Assembly: GCF_009604425.1 (NCBI RefSeq)
Contig: NZ_WEGI01000013.1
Coordinates: forward strand, 1-64,000
Direction: 5' to 3'
Length of the DNA: 64,000 nucleotides
From: Nocardia aurantia
GTDB lineage: Bacteria > Actinomycetota > Actinomycetes > Mycobacteriales > Mycobacteriaceae
In this document: one piece after another, positions 60,736 to 64,000 of the stretch
Position numbering within the stretch: the first letter of the stretch is position 1
Layout of the letters: each line of letters opens with the position of its first letter
Notes under the pieces: generated by a model
What the model saw: the letters and a program-made list of their open reading frames with translations, nothing else
Told to the model about the DNA's origin: nothing
Databases searched by the model: none
Program-made: the position numbers and the translations under genes

Positions 60736-60883
60736 TTTTTGCCCGACCGGGTAACGCCGACGCAACCTGTCGGAGCGTTCCGCAACCTCGGCGCAACTAT
60801 TGCCTTCTAAGGTGGAAATCGGCACCTGGCCGGTCGGGCCGGTCGCCGATTCGGTTGTGGCTCGGCGGAAAGCGGGTGGTCGG

Positions 60884-62182
60884 ATGGATCTCGACACGAT
60901 CCGCGAGGTGATCGTGGCCCGGAATCGCGCCGATCTCGATGCGCTGGGCCCGGATTCGGCGGTACTGGCCGGCGGCACCTGGCTGTTCTCGGAGCCGCAG
61001 GACCGGCTGGATCGGCTGGTCGACATCACCGCGCTGGACTGGCCCGCGCTCGTCGTGACCGCCGCCGGTCTGGAGATAGCGGCCACCTGCACGCTCGCCG
61101 AACTGGACGAGGCCGCCGAGGCGATGACGGCCATGATGGGCTCACCGATCGCCGCAGCGTCCCCGGGCGTGACGACCTCTTCCGGCGTGCCGGTGGCCCC
61201 GTCCACCGCGGCTGCCGATGCCGCGCTGCCCATGACAACGGATATCGGGCAGCCTCCTTCCGGTCGCGTGGCGCGGCCCGACGCCGGGACCCGGAGTACC
61301 GCTGAAGCGGCGGAGCGGACGGACGGCGGCGATTCGCGGTCCGCACCGGTCGAGTCCGCGAAACTGTTCGCTACCCGGGGTGCCGACGAGGTGGCGTCCC
61401 GTCCCGGTAGCGCTGATCCGCGGCTTGTGCCGGGCGCGGATGGATCGCGGTCGGCCGGAGCTCTCGCGCGGCCGGGCCGGGGCGGCCCACTGTCCCAGGA
61501 CGCCGTACCGGCCGAGTCCGCGGAGCGGTGCGACCGCGGGCAGGGGGACGTCGCCACCGCCGGCTCGGCCGAGCCGGGTGCCGATTCGGTGCGGATACCC
61601 GCGGAATGGGTTGCCGTGCAATTGTTTCCGCTCGCCTGCCGGGCGCTGGTGGCGTCGTACAAGATTCGGCGGGCGGCGACGGTCGGGGGCAACGTGTGCC
61701 TCGGATTGCCGGCCGGAGCGGTGCTGGCCGCGCTGGTGGCGCTGGACGGGACCGCGCTGATCTGGTCACCGGATGGCGGTGAGCGTTCGATTCCGTTGGC
61801 GCGGTTCGTCATCGGGCCGGGGCAGACGGTGTTGCGACCGGGGGAGGTGCTTCGGTCGATCCGGCTCGATGCGGCGAAGCTGCGCTCCCGCATCGCTTTT
61901 CGGAAGGTGGCTTTGGCGCCGTTGGGGCGTTCCGGTGCGGTGGTGATGGGGCGACGCGATGCGGATGGGCGTTGTGCGATCACGCTCAGCGCGGCGACGG
62001 TGCGGCCGGTGGTGCTCGAATTCGGCTCGGTTCCGGATGATAGCGAATTGGCGGCAACCATTCTGGATCTGGATCGGGGGCTCTGGTTCGACGATCCACA
62101 CGGCACGCCCGCCTGGCGGCGACATGTCTGTACGGTGCTCGGTCGTGCGGTGCTGGCCGATCTAGGGGAGGTGCGGTCGTGA
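60884..62182 (+). CDS. xanthine dehydrogenase FAD-binding subunit with a ~158-residue insertion
   Basis: 432 residues; the family is about 280. The FAD-binding GGTWLFSEP, LAELD, then WVAVQLFPLACRALVASYKIRRAATVGGNVCLGLPAGA, and the C-terminal CO-dehydrogenase flavoprotein domain (RSIRL, RKVALAPLGRSGAVV) are all present. Residues about 80-237 are an extra Ala/Gly/Pro/Ser/Arg/Asp-rich low-complexity stretch placed inside the FAD domain. ATG 60884 is preferred over an upstream TTG. The stop overlaps the next gene as GTGA. It carries electrons from the FeS clusters to NAD. Confidence 0.88.
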   Translation: MDLDTIREVIVARNRADLDALGPDSAVLAGGTWLFSEPQDRLDRLVDITALDWPALVVTAAGLEIAATCTLAELDEAAEAMTAMMGSPIAAASPGVTTSSGVPVAPSTAAADAALPMTTDIGQPPSGRVARPDAGTRSTAEAAERTDGGDSRSAPVESAKLFATRGADEVASRPGSADPRLVPGADGSRSAGALARPGRGGPLSQDAVPAESAERCDRGQGDVATAGSAEPGADSVRIPAEWVAVQLFPLACRALVASYKIRRAATVGGNVCLGLPAGAVLAALVALDGTALIWSPDGGERSIPLARFVIGPGQTVLRPGEVLRSIRLDAAKLRSRIAFRKVALAPLGRSGAVVMGRRDADGRCAITLSAATVRPVVLEFGSVPDDSELAATILDLDRGLWFDDPHGTPAWRRHVCTVLGRAVLADLGEVRS

Positions 62183-64000
62183 AGTTCGAGGTGGACGGTC
62201 GGGCGATCGAGGCGCAGCCACGACCCGGGCAGTGCCTGCGCACGCTGTTGCGCGAGCACGGGCGATTCGCGGTCAAGAAGGGGTGCGACGCCGGGGACTG
62301 CGGGGCGTGCACGGTGCTGGTCGACGACGCGGCGGTGCATTCCTGCCTCTATCCCGCCTATCGGGCCGAGGGGCGCAGTGTCACGACCGCCGCGGGGCTC
62401 GGGACCGTCGAGGATCCACATCCCGTGCAGCGCCGGTTCGCCGAGGCGGGCGCGTTCCAGTGCGGATACTGCACCGCGGGAATGGTGGTCACCGCGAGCG
62501 AACTCGACCGCGCGGGGGTGACGGCGGCCGAACTGCCGGATCGGTTGAAGGGAAATCTGTGCCGCTGCACGGGTTACCGGTCGATCGCGGCCGCTGTGCT
62601 CGGCACGGACGACGAGCCCCGGCAGCCGGCCGGGCCGCGGGCGATGCGGATCGTCACCGGCACGGAGCCGTTCACCCTGGACACCGAGCCGTGCCGGGCG
62701 GGGGCGGCGGCGGACCACAGTGTGGATGGGCCGTCGTCGGCGGCGCTGCATCTGGCGGTGGTCACCAGCCCGTACCCGCACGCGCGGATCGTCTCGATCG
62801 ATGCCACCGCCGCCGAGGCGATTCCGGGCGTGCGCGCGGTGCTCACCGCCGACGACGGTCCGGCCTTCGCCTTCTCGACCGCCCGGCATCAACTGCGCGA
62901 GGACGATCCGGACGACACTGTGATCCTCGATCGGGTGGTGCGTTTCGCCGGGCAGCGGGTCGCGGCGGTGGTGGCCGATACGCTCGACCTCGCTCGTGCC
63001 GGCTGCCGCGCGATCCGGGTCGAGTACGAGCCGCTGCCCGCGGTCTTCGATCCGGGGGAGGCGCTGCGACCGGAGGCGCCGAAACTGCACGGGGACAAGC
63101 CCGGCACGTCCCGCATCGCCGATGCCGGGCGCAATCTCGTCGCCGAGGTGCACGGCAGCACGGGGGATCTCGACGCCGGCCTGGCCGCCGCCGCGGAGGT
63201 CGTCACGGGTGTGTGGCGGACCCCGCGGGTGCAGCATGTGCATCTGGAGACGCACGGCAGCGTCGGCTGGATCGATGACACCGGCCGGTTGGTGATCCGC
63301 ACCAGCACGCAGGTGCCGTTCCTGGTGCGCGATGAGCTGTGCCGGATATTCGCGTTGTCCCGCAATCGGATTCGAGTGCTGGCCGCCCGCGTCGGCGGTG
63401 GCTTCGGCGCCAAACAGGAGATGCTGACCGAGGACCTGGTCGCGCTGGCGGTGCTGCGCACCGGGCAGCCGGTGCGGTACGAGTTCACCCGCTCCGATCA
63501 GTTCACCTCCGCGCCCTGCCGGCATCCGATGCGGGTGGCCGTGACTGTCGGCGCCGACGCGGCGGGCCGGTTGACCGCGCTCGCCGTCGATGTCCTCTCC
63601 GACGCCGGCGCCTACGGAAACCACAGTGCCGGAGTGCTTTTCCATTCGATCAGCGAGTCGGTCGCGCTGTATCGGTGCGCGCACAAACGGGTCGACGGGC
63701 GGGCGGTCTACACCAACAACCTGCCGTCGGGCGCCTTCCGCGGCTACGGACTCGGGCAGGTCGGTTTCGCGCTGGAATCCGCGATGGACGAACTGGCCCG
63801 GCGGCTGGGCATCGACCCGTTCGACTTCCGCCGCCGCAACGTGGTCGTCCCCGGCGACGAGCTGATCGGCGGCGCCTGCACGCCGGACGACGATCTCGGT
63901 TTCGGCAGTTACGGTCTGGACCAGTGCCTGGATCTGGCCGAGGCGGCGCTGCGCCGCGGCAACGGGGTGCGGGCGCCGGAAGGACGCTGGCTGGTCGGCG
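62179..64000 (+). CDS. xanthine dehydrogenase, fused 2Fe-2S and molybdenum subunit (3' end outside window)
   Basis: At least 607 residues, open at the window end. The first ~150 residues are the two [2Fe-2S] domains: CDAGDCGACTVLVDD with a further Cys in HSCLYP, then CGYCTAG and LCRCTGY. After a short linker the molybdenum domain begins (HLAVVTSPYPHARIVSIDATAAEAIPGV) with RVGGGFGAKQE, a cofactor-binding loop, and NNLPSGAFRGYGLGQ. It oxidises hypoxanthine or xanthine. In many relatives these are separate genes, so this is a fusion. GTG 62179 overlaps the FAD-subunit stop. Confidence 0.92.
   Translation, partial: MKFEVDGRAIEAQPRPGQCLRTLLREHGRFAVKKGCDAGDCGACTVLVDDAAVHSCLYPAYRAEGRSVTTAAGLGTVEDPHPVQRRFAEAGAFQCGYCTAGMVVTASELDRAGVTAAELPDRLKGNLCRCTGYRSIAAAVLGTDDEPRQPAGPRAMRIVTGTEPFTLDTEPCRAGAAADHSVDGPSSAALHLAVVTSPYPHARIVSIDATAAEAIPGVRAVLTADDGPAFAFSTARHQLREDDPDDTVILDRVVRFAGQRVAAVVADTLDLARAGCRAIRVEYEPLPAVFDPGEALRPEAPKLHGDKPGTSRIADAGRNLVAEVHGSTGDLDAGLAAAAEVVTGVWRTPRVQHVHLETHGSVGWIDDTGRLVIRTSTQVPFLVRDELCRIFALSRNRIRVLAARVGGGFGAKQEMLTEDLVALAVLRTGQPVRYEFTRSDQFTSAPCRHPMRVAVTVGADAAGRLTALAVDVLSDAGAYGNHSAGVLFHSISESVALYRCAHKRVDGRAVYTNNLPSGAFRGYGLGQVGFALESAMDELARRLGIDPFDFRRRNVVVPGDELIGGACTPDDDLGFGSYGLDQCLDLAEAALRRGNGVRAPEGRWLVG

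Noticed and set aside
60169..63684. A 1171-codon open frame on the minus strand
   Set aside because: It is an antisense shadow of the xanthine dehydrogenase genes caused by high GC; only its last 158 codons (the DUF1772 protein) are real.
1..64000. CRISPR arrays, insertion sequences, prophage genes, tRNA genes
   Set aside because: No regularly spaced direct repeats with spacers, no transposase or integrase frames, no phage structural genes and no tRNA-like cloverleaf were seen.

Overview
The window is high-GC actinomycete DNA. It most resembles Nocardia or a close mycolic-acid relative. The support is the actinobacterial 5S rRNA, a RamB-type regulator, a LigB-type ATP-dependent DNA ligase, a SigJ-like ECF sigma factor with a SnoaL tail, a DUF4254 protein, many GTG/TTG starts and several apparently leaderless promoters. 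The genus is inferred from gene content; no database was searched.

Layout. 1-270: the end of an rRNA operon (5S) with stacked terminator hairpins. 0.4-6.2 kb: metabolic genes, including a glycine hydroxymethyltransferase behind a clear ZTP riboswitch. 6.2-6.6 kb: an AT-richer patch with a probable 26-residue peptide gene. 6.6-16 kb: TetR, a CASTOR/POLLUX-type NAD-binding channel protein with a repetitive tail, a hydrolase, prolyl oligopeptidase, lipoamide dehydrogenase, and an ECF sigma factor facing a secreted protein through matching divergent promoters. 16-23 kb: four regulator modules, each with a visible operator (AlbA/Schlafen-type, HxlR, MarR, TetR). 23-29 kb: the urea importer operon urtABCDE plus a GntR gene. 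29-33 kb: a RamB-like regulator, ATP-dependent DNA ligase and small proteins.

33.3-42.3 kb is a catabolic island best read as N-acetylgalactosamine (possibly N-acetylglucosamine) use. An ABC sugar importer without its own ATPase and a DeoR repressor lie on the + strand. A SIS deaminase/isomerase, ROK kinase, NagA-type deacetylase, PfkB kinase and class II aldolase lie on the - strand. Together they could take the sugar to triose phosphates. An MFS sugar porter follows.

44-53.3 kb: a THI5/NMT1-type ABC importer, a cupin and an aminotransferase, then purine-catabolism genes (XdhC, MobA-like, UraD, UraH). 53.3-54.6 kb: a molybdopterin oxidoreductase with its flavin reductase partner. 54.9-59.9 kb: a ribose-type ABC importer joined to a methylthioribose kinase. 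60.9-64 kb: xanthine dehydrogenase FAD and FeS/Mo subunits, the last cut by the window end.

A recurring oddity is long low-complexity Ala/Gly/Pro/Ser/Thr/Asp/Glu-rich stretches added to otherwise conserved proteins: the CASTOR-like tail, UrtD N-terminus, THI5-type ATPase tail, RbsA-type linker, UraH loop and XDH FAD-subunit loop.
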